A stretch of DNA of 46,991 nt from an uncultured Chlorobiaceae bacterium (GTDB taxonomy: Bacteria; Bacteroidota; Chlorobiia; Chlorobiales; Chlorobiaceae). The stretch lies in the NCBI GenBank assembly GCA_903851385.1, contig CAINOC010000072.1, positions 1 through 46,991 of the forward strand, in the 5' to 3' direction. The stretch's first letter is position 1. Each line of letters opens with the position of its first letter. The position numbers and the translations under genes were made by a program. The notes under the pieces were generated by a model. It was not told the DNA's origin. It made no database searches and was given only the letters and a program-made list of their open reading frames with translations. This document shows positions 37,729 to 46,632 of the stretch, piece after piece.

Positions 37729-39711
37729 CTATACCTTTACCGGCAGAATCACAAAGGGAATACCGTGGACATAGAGGTTCTGCTGCACAGCAAAGACGGT
37801 GTAATTGTGCAGCCAGCGATCCATGATAGTTTCGTTGGTAAAGACAAGCTGCCCGCCAAAAAAGACAATGTCAGGGAATTTTTTACGGATGGCCGGAACA
37901 AGCTTGTTAACCTCGTCAACGACATCCGTTCCAAGTGAAAAATATGCCTCGGCATAGTGGCCATGATCCTGCATATAGTCCACATACTTGGAGGTTTCGT
38001 TGCGGACAAAACTGCCAAGATTTTCTATTTCATCAGCCCCTTTAAAGTTGCCTGCATCGATTGAACCGATTTCAACAAACACATAATTTTTATAGGTGCT
38101 TCCAAAAAGCCGGAACACACTGAACAGGGTATGCAGGCCAAGTCCGTTAAAACCGTTCACCAGTATTGCCGCGGTCTTAGCTTTCGGATCATAAACCGGA
38201 GCGGGAGTGGTATTGTCATGAACATCCGAGCCTGTCAGTACGGCCGCTTCTACAATAACATCAAGACGTTTCAGGGTAGCATAGGTCTTGTTGTAATGGT
38301 TTTTGATAAAGAAAGCACCCAGAACGAGTACACCTGTTATCACCATGGTAACCCATCCGCCCTCATTAAACTTGAGAATCAGTACCGAAATAAGGATAAA
38401 GGTGGTTAACGTCAGGCCTATACCGTTAATCATGAGTTTTTTGAACCACTGCTGCTCAGTCGCCCTTTTTTCCCACCAATGCTTAACCATTCCAAGCTGT
38501 GAGAGGGTAAACGTGATGAACACATTGATACTGTAGAGAACAATCAGAAAATCAACAGAACCATTTGAGGCAAGCATCATAACAAGAGAGGCGACGCCCA
38601 TCACAAGAATGCCCTTTTCGGTCACCAGCCTGTCACTCAACATAGCAAATTTGGTCGGGAGCCATTTGTCGAGCGCCATATTGGCCAGAACCCTCGGGCC
38701 ATCAAGAAAACCGGTCTGCGCTGCAATAAAGAGAAGTACCGCTTCAGAAAACAGGGTAATCCAGACGAAGCCGACACCGTAAAACCCGCCCCATGATGCC
38801 GTTAAGCTCTCAAACAAAATAGCGTTCAATGTTTTGCCCGGTGTGTCACGAACATCAAAAAGAATGTATGCCAGCATAAGCCCCATGACGGTCAAGGAAA
38901 GAGAGAGCGCCATATACTTCATGGTTTTTTTAGCAGTAGCAACTTTCGGCTCCCGCAAAACAGGAAGACCGTTACTGACCGCCTCAATTCCGGTAAAGGT
39001 ACCTGCACCAAGGCTATAGGCTTTTAAAACAAGAAAGAGCACCCCGAACAATCCCAGGGTATTGAATGAATGGGTAAGCTCGCGTCCGGTTTCATGATAG
39101 ACAGCGCCAAAGTTTCCCATATGGGATATCACCGCATAGACAATGACAACCGCATGGGTGAAAACAAACAGAAGAAAAACTGGTACCAGCGGCATTACAG
39201 CTTCCTTGATCCCTCGAAGGTTAAGTAACAAGAGAACCAGAACCCCGAAAACCGCAAACCAGAGTTTGTAGCCAATATAGCCTATAGGCAAAAAGCTGAA
39301 AATCGCATCAGCTCCACTGGCTATCGATATGGTAATGGTAAGGATGTAGTCGATAAGAAGTGCGCTGCCTGAAATAACGCCCATCTCGGGGGAAAGGAGT
39401 TTACTGGCAACCAGGTATCCTCCGCCCCCGTGCGGGAAGAGTTCAATAATATGAGAATAACTTGAGGCGATAATAAGGATGGTAATTCCGCTGCCTATAG
39501 CGACAAAAATACCGAGTGTCGGATGACCCTGGAGTGCTTTAAACGCCTCTGCCGGACCGTAGCAGGACGAGGAAAGACCGTCCGAACCAAGGCCGACCCA
39601 TGCAAGAAAGGCCGAAAGCGCAAGCTGATGAAAAATCTTGTGATCCGTAAAATCTCTTGCTCCGCCAATAAAAAATGTTTTTAACTTCTTGAATGCTGTA
39701 TTAACCGCCAT
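37729..39711 (-). CDS. KimA/KUP-like potassium transporter (APC superfamily)
   Basis: A 660-residue permease with about 12 membrane spans in residues 1-480 and a soluble C-terminal domain. The first spans hold GLGSDGLSSSCYGPAEAF, like the DALSS..Y motif of KimA, a high-affinity potassium importer of Bacillus. The C-terminal domain (NYVFVEIGSIDAGNFKG) is also of that type. Assignment as a potassium transporter rests on this and on the adjoining KdpD-like sensor and kinase. An amino acid permease cannot be excluded. A 222-bp gap to the upstream regulator gene may hold its promoter. Confidence 0.75.
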   Translation of the reverse strand: MAVNTAFKKLKTFFIGGARDFTDHKIFHQLALSAFLAWVGLGSDGLSSSCYGPAEAFKALQGHPTLGIFVAIGSGITILIIASSYSHIIELFPHGGGGYLVASKLLSPEMGVISGSALLIDYILTITISIASGADAIFSFLPIGYIGYKLWFAVFGVLVLLLLNLRGIKEAVMPLVPVFLLFVFTHAVVIVYAVISHMGNFGAVYHETGRELTHSFNTLGLFGVLFLVLKAYSLGAGTFTGIEAVSNGLPVLREPKVATAKKTMKYMALSLSLTVMGLMLAYILFDVRDTPGKTLNAILFESLTASWGGFYGVGFVWITLFSEAVLLFIAAQTGFLDGPRVLANMALDKWLPTKFAMLSDRLVTEKGILVMGVASLVMMLASNGSVDFLIVLYSINVFITFTLSQLGMVKHWWEKRATEQQWFKKLMINGIGLTLTTFILISVLILKFNEGGWVTMVITGVLVLGAFFIKNHYNKTYATLKRLDVIVEAAVLTGSDVHDNTTPAPVYDPKAKTAAILVNGFNGLGLHTLFSVFRLFGSTYKNYVFVEIGSIDAGNFKGADEIENLGSFVRNETSKYVDYMQDHGHYAEAYFSLGTDVVDEVNKLVPAIRKKFPDIVFFGGQLVFTNETIMDRWLHNYTVFAVQQNLYVHGIPFVILPVKV

Positions 39712-39905
39712 GATACATCTGAGAGAAAGTTGCCGGATAGGGTGTCATTTTCTTCGCACCACCTCCTGTTGTCCGGATAAAAACAGCATTCCATGCTTGC
39801 ATGATTATCAATCAGGCAGTTGTCTGGGCGCCACTACTTCACCAAACATAATGAAAGAGCGAGAAATGGCATCTTGCCGAACACAAGGCTCATTACAATG
39901 AAGCA

Positions 39906-39917
39906 TTGAATTTTGCA
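39906..39917 (+). promoter_or_regulatory. Copy of the kdp-locus 12-mer
   Basis: TTGAATTTTGCA, identical to 12 bases upstream of the kdp sigma-54 promoter. It lies at the 5' end of the gap between the second regulator gene and the permease gene. A related TAAATTTTGTAC (39935-39946) overlaps the regulator stop. A binding site shared by the two paralogous regulators is plausible but unproven. Confidence 0.4.
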
Positions 39918-39933
39918 AGGTGACGGGGGGCGG

Positions 39934-41307
39934 CTAAATTTTGTACTGTTTCCTTTTTCTCCAGAGGGTGGCCTGATCAATACCGAGAATGTCTGCGGCA
40001 TCCTGAAGAGATTTTGCTGAAGCAAGAACGCGGCGTATATGGGTTTCTTCAATCACGTCAAGAGTTAATGGATCTCCAAGACGAACCGGTTGAGCTTTTG
40101 TGAAAATATTCGAAGGAAGGTGTTCCTCACTAACCAGCCCGGCTTTACTCAGAATTACAGCGCGTTCAATGACATTGCGCAATTCCCGTATATTGCCGGG
40201 CCACATATAGCTTTTGAGCGCAAGCATCGCATTATCAGCAAAACCATCAAGGATTTTGTGGTTTTGTGCCGCAAAAAATTTCAGCATTGTTCCGGCAAGT
40301 TGCTCAACATCGTCCGCTCGACCTCCGAGAGGCGGCAACTCAATCTGAATCCCGTTCAGCCTGTAATAAAGATCCTCACGAAAACGGCCTTCCCTTACAG
40401 CGGTTTCAAGCTCAGAATTTGTTGCAGCAATAATGCGGACATCAGCTTTTCGAGTTTCCTGTTCACCAGCACGCTCATACTCCCGATCCTGAATAAAACG
40501 GAGCAGTTTTGGCTGAATGGCGAGAGGCAGTGTACCTATTTCATCAAGAAACAACGTGCCCCCTTCGCACAGAGAGACTTTACCCGGATTATCTCTTACA
40601 GCTCCAGGAAATGAACCCTTTGTATAGCCGAAAAGCTCTCTTTCAAGTAAATCATCACGGAGTGATGGACATGAAATAACACTGAACGGCTTTTCTGACC
40701 TGCGACTCCAATGATGGATAGAGCGGGCAAAAAGGTTTTTACCGGTTCCACTGGGACCCCGCAACAGGATAACGGCATCGGAATCTGCAACCTGACGGGC
40801 CAATGCTATGGCACGCTGCATAGAGGGGTAACGGGAGGTAAGATTTTCTTCAGGGTTACTTCGGTTCAGGTTCTCCTGCAATGATACAATACGTTGTTCC
40901 ATACTGCACACTGTAGCCAGCCGTTCAGTGACAAGCTCGAGTTGATCTGGCGTAAAGGGTTTCGGGATATAATCGACAGCACCTCGCTTCATAGCTTCAA
41001 TAGCTGTATCAATAGAGGCGTAAGCGGTAATCACAACAACTTTTGTCCATGGATTGGCAGCAAGCAGTGACTGCACCAGATCAAGCCCATTTTCAGAGCC
41101 TAAGCGGACATCAACAAACGCAAGATCAAAAACCTGCAATTCACCCTCAGCCAATGCATCACGGGAGCAGCTCACGGCTTTGACTTGATGCCCGCGTGAT
41201 TCCATGAAAACCGTCAGGGTTTTGCGAATATTGGGCTCATCATCGACAATCAGGACGTTGAGATGGAACATTGGCTGGAGGATGTGATGGACTTTATAGC
41301 AATACAT
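39934..41307 (-). CDS. AlgB-type response regulator with altered GAFTGA loop
   Basis: A 457-residue paralog of the regulator at 11563: receiver domain (DDEPNIRKTL, FVDVRLGSENGLDLV), AAA+ domain (GPSGTGKN, GGTLFLDEIGTLP) and Fis domain ending LWRKRKQYKI. In the sigma-54 contact loop the usual GAFTGA reads GSFPGA; the Pro (residue 234, codon at 40606-40608) replaces the Thr that touches sigma-54. Walker A ends in Asn (GKN) instead of Thr. It may no longer activate sigma-54, or may act otherwise. A start at 41271 is also possible; neither has a good ribosome binding site. Confidence 0.9.
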   Translation of the reverse strand: MYCYKVHHILQPMFHLNVLIVDDEPNIRKTLTVFMESRGHQVKAVSCSRDALAEGELQVFDLAFVDVRLGSENGLDLVQSLLAANPWTKVVVITAYASIDTAIEAMKRGAVDYIPKPFTPDQLELVTERLATVCSMEQRIVSLQENLNRSNPEENLTSRYPSMQRAIALARQVADSDAVILLRGPSGTGKNLFARSIHHWSRRSEKPFSVISCPSLRDDLLERELFGYTKGSFPGAVRDNPGKVSLCEGGTLFLDEIGTLPLAIQPKLLRFIQDREYERAGEQETRKADVRIIAATNSELETAVREGRFREDLYYRLNGIQIELPPLGGRADDVEQLAGTMLKFFAAQNHKILDGFADNAMLALKSYMWPGNIRELRNVIERAVILSKAGLVSEEHLPSNIFTKAQPVRLGDPLTLDVIEETHIRRVLASAKSLQDAADILGIDQATLWRKRKQYKI

Positions 41308-41350
41308 TCAGAGAATATACACATGTTTTCTTGGCAGTTCTGAGAATGAA

Positions 41351-41398
41351 AGTGCTGAGTGCTGAGTGCTGAAACAGTGGGCAGTGGGCAGTGGGCAG
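41351..41398. repeat. Perfect heptamer repeats, two families
   Basis: Three perfect AGTGCTG units (41351-41371), then three CAGTGGG units and a partial fourth (41375-41398). This is the cleanest copy of the repeat also seen at 174-220 and 736-800. The rest of 41308-41662 shows no gene. Confidence 0.9.
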
Positions 41399-41662
41399 TT
41401 AAGACATTCCTGCGTTGCAGCTCGGAATTGTTTTTCAATTGTGTAACATTTTATTCTGAATATTATCAGTAACCTGTAGAAGGTGTCAATGGATATGCCG
41501 AACGGCATAGTACTGATGCAACTGAATCACTTTACTTGACTTGAATTTCCAGCATAGAGGAGTTGAAATTCTTATGCCTGATCCAACACTATGAAATAAA
41601 GAGTGAGTTGATCAATTTTCATTTGGGTTTGGGGTGGGTAATCTGAAACTGGTTTAGAAAAT

Positions 41663-41917
41663 ATGGCAGTGAACCAAAGCGAGGGAACATTCAGTGAAAA
41701 CCTTAAGATTATTACATCCATATTTCCGCTGACTATCGGCATGTTTATTGGTGTCCTTGGCGGAGTTGGGTTAAGTTCTCTTGGTGATAATGCAAAAGTT
41801 TCGACTGCAACTCATGATGTGCTAAACGAAAGGAGAGCTGTTCGCCCCATTGGTTCCCCACATCATCCAGTGGAAAAACATCACAATCAATTGAAATCTC
41901 TCTGCCCCCCTAACTGA
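41663..41917 (+). CDS. Possible small membrane protein
   Basis: An 84-residue frame that I do not recognise. Residues about 15-42 (IITSIFPLTIGMFIGVLGG) could form one membrane span; the C-terminal half is polar and His/Pro-rich. There is no clear ribosome binding site, and the tail looks unstructured, so it may be chance. No neighbour explains it. Confidence 0.35.
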   Translation: MAVNQSEGTFSENLKIITSIFPLTIGMFIGVLGGVGLSSLGDNAKVSTATHDVLNERRAVRPIGSPHHPVEKHHNQLKSLCPPN

Positions 41918-42527
41918 CCTTTCAGCGGCTGATCTGATCTCCTGACTCTAATCCATCCTCCATGTATTTCATTATCTCTTTTATTGAGCAATAAACTTGT
42001 TGATTATAGATATTTTTACCGGAGTATTTATAATTATACAGGATCAATACTGAATTATTCAAGATTCACAACTTAGTAACTATCTCTTAACAATTCCTTA
42101 ATAGAGCGCATTGTATATTGAAGAATAAATCATTTTATGATTAATATTTTTCAGCATCACCTTCTAATTATTTCTTCAGTAATTATAGCAAAGGCAATAA
42201 AACGCAGCATCTTTCAATGCATAGCAGGAGCGGATTATATACTGCATAGATGATTTCGCAGAAATACGTTAGCTGTCGGCTCAGCCCCCTTTAATAAAAT
42301 AAAAGACATACAATACAGCCTGTATTTAAGCGCATAGGCTGGAACAACCGATACTCGCATTAAATTTATAATTATAGCCAGTTGCATTTATTTTATAACC
42401 ATGATTTAACATATTCTTTACAAAGAAATTAATTATTCTTTAATTTTAATAAGAGATTTCTATTGCAGTTTGTAACAAAGTAAGAGTAGTACTTGCAGAT
42501 TAATTAAACAATTTAAGGGGGTGATTA
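41918..42527. other. AT-rich leader of the TonB receptor gene
   Basis: 610 bp without a convincing gene. A TTTATTG-AG-CAATAAA palindrome (41980-41995) and two TTATAATTATA stretches (near 42030 and 42367) could be regulator sites. I looked for a cobalamin riboswitch, common before such genes, and found no B12-box. AAGGGGGTGAT precedes the GTG start at 42528. Confidence 0.4.
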
Positions 42528-44747
42528 GTGCAGCGGTCAAAGTTACAACGTTTTAAATATCAGGGTAATGCGAAGCCATTGGTTTTGGCAGCTATAACAC
42601 TGGGTCTTTGTTCCCCATTGGGTGCACATGCCGAAACAGCAACTGACCTGGGGACTGTTGGCTCTCAAGGCGGTGAGGGCGGCGTTTCAGCTGTTGCCCC
42701 TTCAAAATCATCTCTTCAGGCTACCCAGCCACAAGCAGTCATTGACAAGACTTTTTTTGAAGATGCAAAATCTCCTGTATCTGATTTTACAAGCATAGCT
42801 GCCATTGCACCTGGGGTAAGCGGCGGCATTTCTACTAATGGCCCAGGATTAAGTGAAGCAAAAAATACTCTTCGCGGCTTCAAGGATGGAGAGTATAACG
42901 TAACCTATGATGATATCCCGTTTGGCGATACCAACGGACCTACTCATCATTCAACTGCTTACTTTCCTGCTTCTATTATCGATCATGTCACGGTTGAGCG
43001 CGGTCCCGGAAATGCCAGTACTATCGGTCAGGCAACGTTTGGTGGTTCTGTGAATTTGTACTCACTGGTACCTTCAAACGATTTTGGCATCTCAACGTTT
43101 GATTCTCTTGGATCGTGGAATACACGACTTAATGGACTTACAATAAATACCGGGTCTATTGATGGGCTAGGTGGTTCAAAATTGTTAGTAACCGGGCAAG
43201 ACATGGCTAGTGATGGCTATCTGACAAACTCAAGCCTTGGATCGAAAAACTTGACATTTAAATACGAACAGCCAATTTGCTCAAAAACGTTGCTCACCCT
43301 TTTTTCAAGCAACAATAGCAACTTCTACTATCAGTCAGATGGCAGTAAAGGTATTACTGAAGCACAAGCGGCAATCTATGGCAAAAACTTTGGCCTCTCC
43401 AGCGATCCGTCAAAAGCCCTTTATTATGGATACGGAAGAGTTGAGAAAAGCACCGCCTTTGATTATATCCGGCTTCAGAGTGATTTAGGTGCCGGCTGGG
43501 GTGTCGATAACACGTCATACTACGTCTGGTACGGGAATAACACACTTTCAGCTGACAGCGCAGTTCCTGGTGATGGTCTAGGCAGTGTTATTACTACTCA
43601 GGGAGGAAGTAAAGGCAGTGCCACACAGATGCCTGGTTATGTAAAGATCAACCAGTATGCGATCTACGGGGATGTCGTGAAAATAACGAAACAAACTGAT
43701 GCTGGTTTGTTTAGAACGGGACTCTGGTATGAAACAACCGATACTTTCCGCAGCAGATATGATTATAACCTGTTTGGAATGACTCCAAACTATAAAGAAA
43801 AGAATGTTGCAGGTATTGGATCGAATATTCTTTACGATCAGGGATCGAGCTGGAAAAATTATCAGCCATTTGCGGAGTTTGAGTGGGCTGCAACGGATAA
43901 TTTAAAGGTAACGCCGGGTATTAAACTGATGAAGTGGCAACAGTCGATTGATGCTGCAGTATTGGATAAAGCTGCTCGTCAAGCAGCACACATTGATAAT
44001 GAGTTCAATGCCACACTTCCCTTTCTTACTTTGAATTATAAGATCGACAAGAGTTCTTCTGTATACGCTCAGTATGCACAGGGCATGCTTGTTCCTGATA
44101 TTTCATATTATTATTCACCTTCTTACCAAAAAACCGACATTGTTCCGCAAACATCCAGTAATTATCAGGTTGGGTATGTTCATAAGTCGAGTAACATCAC
44201 CTTCGATGCTGATATCTATTATATAGATTTTGCCAACAAGCTGACTCAGGATGTAACATCGGTCGATCCAGTGTACTATAACGCTGGCGGTGTTATCTAC
44301 AAGGGTATTGAAGGGCAGGTTGCCTATGCTGTCGGCAACGGTTTTTCACTCTATACAAATGCCTCTCTTAACTCAGCAAAAACCAAGGCTACCGGCCTCA
44401 GAATTGCAAATGCACCGGAAACCACAGCCGCACTTGCTCTCTTGTATAACGACAGCGGCCTGTCAAGCTCTCTTGTTTATAAATATGTCGGGAATCAATT
44501 TGCGGATGCATCTGAGCTACTTACGATCAATCCGTACAGCACTCTTGATTACAGCGTCGGGTACACTTTCAAGAGTCCGGGTCTTGGGGTCAAGAACATG
44601 AAGGTAAACCTTGGTGTGTACAATCTTCTGAATCATACAGATGTTATTTCTGCATCAATGACATCTAAAAATGGCCCATCTGCTGCAGACCTCTACACAT
44701 GGCAACCTGAACGCAGTTTTATGGCTACAGTAAAACTTGATTTTTAG
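42528..44747 (+). CDS. TonB-dependent outer-membrane receptor
   Basis: A 739-residue receptor starting at GTG with the ribosome binding site AAGGGGGT. Residues 1-35 are a signal peptide ending AHA. The plug domain (about 70-180) has SPVSDFTSIAAIAPGVSG, NTLRGFKDGEYNVTYDD and VTVERGPGNAS, followed by a 22-strand barrel ending in ERSFMATVKLDF, with the terminal Phe. It belongs to the siderophore/metal-receptor-like group, but the ligand cannot be told. ExbB, ExbD and TonB genes follow on the same strand. Confidence 0.93.
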   Translation: MQRSKLQRFKYQGNAKPLVLAAITLGLCSPLGAHAETATDLGTVGSQGGEGGVSAVAPSKSSLQATQPQAVIDKTFFEDAKSPVSDFTSIAAIAPGVSGGISTNGPGLSEAKNTLRGFKDGEYNVTYDDIPFGDTNGPTHHSTAYFPASIIDHVTVERGPGNASTIGQATFGGSVNLYSLVPSNDFGISTFDSLGSWNTRLNGLTINTGSIDGLGGSKLLVTGQDMASDGYLTNSSLGSKNLTFKYEQPICSKTLLTLFSSNNSNFYYQSDGSKGITEAQAAIYGKNFGLSSDPSKALYYGYGRVEKSTAFDYIRLQSDLGAGWGVDNTSYYVWYGNNTLSADSAVPGDGLGSVITTQGGSKGSATQMPGYVKINQYAIYGDVVKITKQTDAGLFRTGLWYETTDTFRSRYDYNLFGMTPNYKEKNVAGIGSNILYDQGSSWKNYQPFAEFEWAATDNLKVTPGIKLMKWQQSIDAAVLDKAARQAAHIDNEFNATLPFLTLNYKIDKSSSVYAQYAQGMLVPDISYYYSPSYQKTDIVPQTSSNYQVGYVHKSSNITFDADIYYIDFANKLTQDVTSVDPVYYNAGGVIYKGIEGQVAYAVGNGFSLYTNASLNSAKTKATGLRIANAPETTAALALLYNDSGLSSSLVYKYVGNQFADASELLTINPYSTLDYSVGYTFKSPGLGVKNMKVNLGVYNLLNHTDVISASMTSKNGPSAADLYTWQPERSFMATVKLDF

Positions 44748-44773
44748 GCACTGCAACTGTTTGCCATTACACG

Positions 44774-44808
44774 AGAGAAGAGAGGGTTCACCCCTCTCTT
44801 CTCTTTAT
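44774..44808 (+). terminator. Rho-independent terminator after the TonB receptor
   Basis: A 13-bp perfect stem (44774-44786 with 44792-44804), a TTCAC loop and a short T-run. It separates the receptor gene from exbB, which therefore may rely on read-through or its own promoter. Confidence 0.88.
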
Positions 44809-44835
44809 ACCGATAACCAATAAAATCAGCCATTT

Positions 44836-45471
44836 ATGTCGCTCATCCATCTTTTCAAATTAGCCAACGAATCGGGTGGCACCCTTTACCTGATGCTGTT
44901 TCTGTTACTCCTTGCATTAACCGTCATTATTGAGCGATCGCGCTACCTTGCCAATATGTACCGGGTTGGGGAAAAAGCAATTGAATTGTGCCGTTCAAAA
45001 AAAGTCATTAATAAAAGCACCATCAAAGAGTTTCATCAAAGTCATAATGAAGTTCCTGTTCTAAGGCTGCTTGAAGTTGCCATTGATGGTGAGCACGATC
45101 ACTTGAATCAGGAAGAGCTCTCGGGCAGTCTTGAGGAGGCGCTTATGCATGAAGTGCCAAAGCTGGACCGTTCACTGTGGCTTCTGGACACCGTAATCAC
45201 CCTGGCTCCGCTGTTAGGGTTGTTTGGCACGATTATCGGGATGTTTAATGCTTTCAGCGTTCTTGCGGATATTCAAGGCGGTATCACCCAAGTGACAGGC
45301 GGCATTGCGGAGGCACTGATTGCAACAGCATCAGGACTCGTTATTGCCATGATCGGGATATTTTTCTTCAATAGCCTGAATACTAGGATCAGAGAGGTTG
45401 TTCATCAAATGGAAACGCTCAAGGTGATGATTCTCAATCGTCAGCAGTTATTCCAGTCGGTCACTTATTAA
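44836..45471 (+). CDS. exbB: ExbB/TolQ/MotA-family proton channel protein
   Basis: A 211-residue protein with three membrane spans (residues about 14-35, 115-140, 160-185) and a cytoplasmic loop. LAPLLGLFGTIIGMFNAF and GGIAEALIATASGLVIAM are the usual conserved regions. It forms, with ExbD, the proton-driven motor that energises TonB. It begins 28 bp after the terminator and is followed by exbD at 18 bp. Confidence 0.93.
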   Translation: MSLIHLFKLANESGGTLYLMLFLLLLALTVIIERSRYLANMYRVGEKAIELCRSKKVINKSTIKEFHQSHNEVPVLRLLEVAIDGEHDHLNQEELSGSLEEALMHEVPKLDRSLWLLDTVITLAPLLGLFGTIIGMFNAFSVLADIQGGITQVTGGIAEALIATASGLVIAMIGIFFFNSLNTRIREVVHQMETLKVMILNRQQLFQSVTY

Positions 45472-45489
45472 GCCTAATACAGAGTAATA

Positions 45490-45885
45490 ATGCGCTATTT
45501 CACACAACGCAGGGCTCGTGTTGAGATCATTCCGATGATCGACATTATGCTTTTTTTATTGGTGTTTTTTGTCATGTTCTCTTTGCGCATGATACCCGCA
45601 AGTGGTCATGTAACCAAGTTGCCTACAAGTTCCAGTGCAGCACAAATACCAACGCCCAAGCTGCTGGTTGAACTTGAATCAAACGGGACGCTTTTCGTCG
45701 AAGGTAAACAGATAAATTATGCGCAGTTGACCGCGTTATTGAAACAACGGGATGCTGAAAAAACTGCCGTGACTCTTGCAGGAACGGAAAGTGTTTCGCT
45801 TCAGGATGTGCTTCATGCAATCGATGCTGTTAAAGCTGGTGGTGCGACCCAAATTGCGTTGGCCGCACGCAAAACAACTTTTTAA
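45490..45885 (+). CDS. exbD: ExbD/TolR-family protein
   Basis: A 131-residue protein with one N-terminal span and a periplasmic domain. The essential Asp is D18 in PMIDIMLFLLVFFVMF. The periplasmic part has LLVELESNGTLFVEGKQI and ends in a TolR-type fold. It overlaps no neighbour: tonB starts 16 bp after its stop. Confidence 0.93.
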   Translation: MRYFTQRRARVEIIPMIDIMLFLLVFFVMFSLRMIPASGHVTKLPTSSSAAQIPTPKLLVELESNGTLFVEGKQINYAQLTALLKQRDAEKTAVTLAGTESVSLQDVLHAIDAVKAGGATQIALAARKTTF

Positions 45886-45901
45886 GAGGGGTGAGAGAGC
45901 T

Positions 45902-46606
45902 ATGATTTCAGTTATGTGGCGTGAACATAAAATGCTTCAGGCGTTTGGGCTGGCTTTTGTAGTGGAATTGATCATTCTCTTATTGCTTGGCATCGGTTTT
46001 GTCGGGTTACAGCGATTGAAAGACGGTGGGATGACCTCTCCGGCAATTATTCAATTAAGCAGCTCACCGGAAGAAAAAAAGATGCTCAACGCTCCGATTG
46101 CTCAAAAGAAGTTGTCTATGCCACTGCCAAAAATGAGGAGTCTGACTAAGCCTAACCATACGAAGTATAAACCAGTAACGCATGAACTTGCACCTGAAAA
46201 ACCAATAGCACAAAGTGCTGCTCCAGTACCGATAAGATCGGAGATGGTTTCCGGTGAAGCAACGGGAACTCACAATGGTTTTGTTGAGCAAGTGGCAGCA
46301 ACAGGTGGTGGAAATGGTAAAGCTGATCCGCTGACAGAATATGCCGCCAAAGTGAAAGCTGCCGTTCAGGAGGCTGTGGAGTATCCGGCGGCGGCTAACA
46401 ATATGAGGACAAAAAGCAGGGCACGGGTGGAATTTTCGTTGCAGGACGGCATAGAGCAAAATCCACATATCATCGTAAGCAGTGGCTTAAGTGTGTTTGA
46501 CAGTGCCGCTATTCATGCTGTGAACATTGCCCACTATCCCCCACCGCCTGCTGTGTTACATGGTCAAACAAAGTTGTTTCAAGTTTGGGTTGAATTTCAT
46601 CGGTAA
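45902..46606 (+). CDS. tonB: TonB family energy transducer
   Basis: A 234-residue protein with one N-terminal span (FGLAFVVELIILLLLGIGFV), a Pro/Lys-rich linker (about 55-120) and a TonB C-terminal domain (YAAKVKAAVQEAVEYPAAA to FQVWVEFHR). The ATG at 45902 gives the usual short cytoplasmic tail; an open frame to 45776 overlaps exbD and is not used. It couples the ExbB-ExbD motor to outer-membrane receptors such as the one at 42528. Confidence 0.9.
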   Translation: MISVMWREHKMLQAFGLAFVVELIILLLLGIGFVGLQRLKDGGMTSPAIIQLSSSPEEKKMLNAPIAQKKLSMPLPKMRSLTKPNHTKYKPVTHELAPEKPIAQSAAPVPIRSEMVSGEATGTHNGFVEQVAATGGGNGKADPLTEYAAKVKAAVQEAVEYPAAANNMRTKSRARVEFSLQDGIEQNPHIIVSSGLSVFDSAAIHAVNIAHYPPPPAVLHGQTKLFQVWVEFHR

Positions 46607-46632
46607 CCATTAATAACGTTTAATCTCATTCT

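Noticed and set aside
39830-39843. GG-N10-GC spacing on the minus strand ahead of the permease, as in a sigma-54 promoter
   Set aside because: The flanking bases match the -24 and -12 boxes poorly (TGGTGA and TGGC).
41918-42527. Possible cobalamin or other riboswitch before the TonB receptor gene
   Set aside because: No B12-box or other conserved riboswitch core was recognisable.
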